Shown: in pieces, positions 63,542 to 64,000 of the stretch
Position numbering within the stretch: the stretch's first letter is position 1
How the letters are laid out: each line of letters begins with the position of its first letter
Assembly (NCBI RefSeq): GCF_029439465.1
Contig: NZ_JAROAV010000033.1
Coordinates: 212,867-276,866, forward strand
Direction of reading: 5' to 3'
Length of the DNA: 64,000 bases
DNA from: Luteipulveratus flavus
Lineage (GTDB): Bacteria; Actinomycetota; Actinomycetes; Actinomycetales; Dermatophilaceae
The notes under the pieces: model-generated
What the model was told of the DNA's origin: nothing
What the model saw: only the letters and a program-made list of their open reading frames with translations
The model's database searches: none
Made by a program: the position numbers and the translations under genes

Positions 63542-63556
63542 CCAGTACCTGGCTCC

Positions 63557-63676
63557 CGCTGCTTGAGCCGGCGGAGCGCCACCCACCGCTGGTTGAGCCA
63601 GCGAAGCGCCACCCACCGCTGGTTGAGCCGGCGGAGCGCCACCCACCGCTGGTTGAGCCGGCGGAGCCCAGCGGAG
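63557..63676 (+). repeat. 30-bp tandem repeat after glgX
   Basis: Three and a half copies of a 30-bp unit, CGCTGGTTGAGCCGGCGGAG plus CGCCACCCAC, begin at 63557, 63587, 63617 and 63647; they differ at only a few bases. There are no spacers, so it is not a CRISPR array. The last copy runs into a REP-like palindromic element. No gene is supported here; the open frames are repeat translations. Confidence 0.92.
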
Positions 63677-64000
63677 CCGAGTCGAAACCCGGTGACCATG
63701 CACGGTCGGTCTCCCTGCGCGTCACCAGGTTTCGACTCGGACTCGCCTAGCGGCTCGTCCGGCTCAACCGGCGAAGGGACGCGGCTCAACCGGCGGTTGA
63801 GACGACCCCTTCGGACATTGCTGTGCACTGCCCCACCCACCCCGCTGGTTGAGCCGGCGGAGCGCAGCGGAGCCGAGTCGAAACCCGGTGACCGCGCACG
63901 GTCGGTCTCCCTGTACGTCACCAGGTTTCGACTCGGGCTCGCCTAGCGGCTCGTCCGGCTCAACCGGCGAAGGGGCGCGGCTCGCCCGGCTCAACCGGCG
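63647..64000. repeat. Two REP-like palindromic elements
   Basis: Two copies, about 63647-63796 and 63843-64000, of the same element lie in direct order. Each has GAGTCGAAACCCGGTGAC facing GTCACCAGGTTTCGACTC around a loop with CACGGTCGGTCTCCCTG, and outer arms GGTTGAGCCGG and CCGGCTCAACC. The copies differ in a few bases, including TGC to TGT at the inner stem edge. The second copy reaches the window end. Such elements are common extragenic repeats in this group of actinobacteria. Confidence 0.9.

Noticed and set aside
63557..63676. 30-bp repeat as a CRISPR array
   Set aside because: The copies are directly joined, with no spacers and no cas genes.

Overview
This is a GC-rich actinobacterial chromosome segment. 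The evidence is the dense GC-rich coding on both strands, frequent GTG starts, start/stop overlaps inside operons, an RpfA-like secreted transglycosylase, a SARP-type regulator, a class F sortase and a GatCAB/LigA/MnmA/Etf gene block. The order ilvBNC, gatBAC, ligA, MetE-like gene, mnmA, cysteine desulfurase, etfAB recalls the Mycobacterium tuberculosis Rv3001c-Rv3029c region as I know it, but with many insertions. A Micrococcales origin (Dermacoccaceae or Intrasporangiaceae) is plausible from the style of the intergenic repeats; this is inference only. No rRNA, prophage, IS element or CRISPR array was seen.

Layout. 0-5.2 kb: end of a BrkB-type membrane gene, a Ser/Thr-rich surface protein, tRNA-Lys, an SMR exporter, threonine catabolism (tdh-kbl), a GroES-like protein, a DUF3618 protein, bcp and tRNA-Leu. 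5.2-17.2 kb: hydrolases and a membrane molybdoenzyme, then rph-rdgB, murI and a metallo-hydrolase, with a broken SDR gene and a ketopantoate reductase-like gene between the two pairs; then FAH, GDSL, dienelactone hydrolase and globin genes. 17.2-22.2 kb: branched-chain amino-acid genes cimA, ilvE and leuB. 22.3-29.7 kb: a quinone reductase, a DUF2332 protein, a large SARP/NB-ARC regulator and a DrrAB-type exporter. 30-35.5 kb: ilvBNC and ilvD. 35.5-41 kb: SixA, a hydroxyacid dehydrogenase, a PQQ-type lipoprotein, a sigma-like membrane fusion protein and a sortase. 41-57.6 kb: the translation, repair and tRNA-modification core (gatCAB, ligA, mnmA, cysteine desulfurase) plus lipoproteins and etfAB. 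57.7-64 kb: a HAAS-like membrane protein, an Rpf-like protein, an orphan response regulator, an enoyl-CoA hydratase, a YbjN protein, glgX and a repeat-rich tail.

How the parts work together. CimA, IlvBNC, IlvD, LeuB and IlvE supply most of the isoleucine, valine and leucine pathway. Two of these transcription units carry ribosome-mediated attenuators: a leader peptide with three Ile codons before cimA, and one with Ile-Leu-Val-Leu before ilvBNC. A third leader of the same type (Leu-Val-Leu-Ile-Leu) at 24.6 kb precedes only a 20-codon ORF and a stem-loop, with no biosynthetic gene behind it. This is the most unusual regulatory feature of the window.

A second global feature is leaderless transcription. 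More than twenty genes, and all three leader peptides, have a hexamer of the form NANNNT exactly 6 or 7 bases before the ATG or GTG, so the transcript would start on the start codon. This rule was used to choose several starts. Other unusual items are a protein joining a degenerate ECF-type sigma factor to a membrane and extracytoplasmic domain, two extragenic palindromes that share a loop but have different, internally matched arms, and two REP-like elements next to a 30-bp tandem repeat at the right end.
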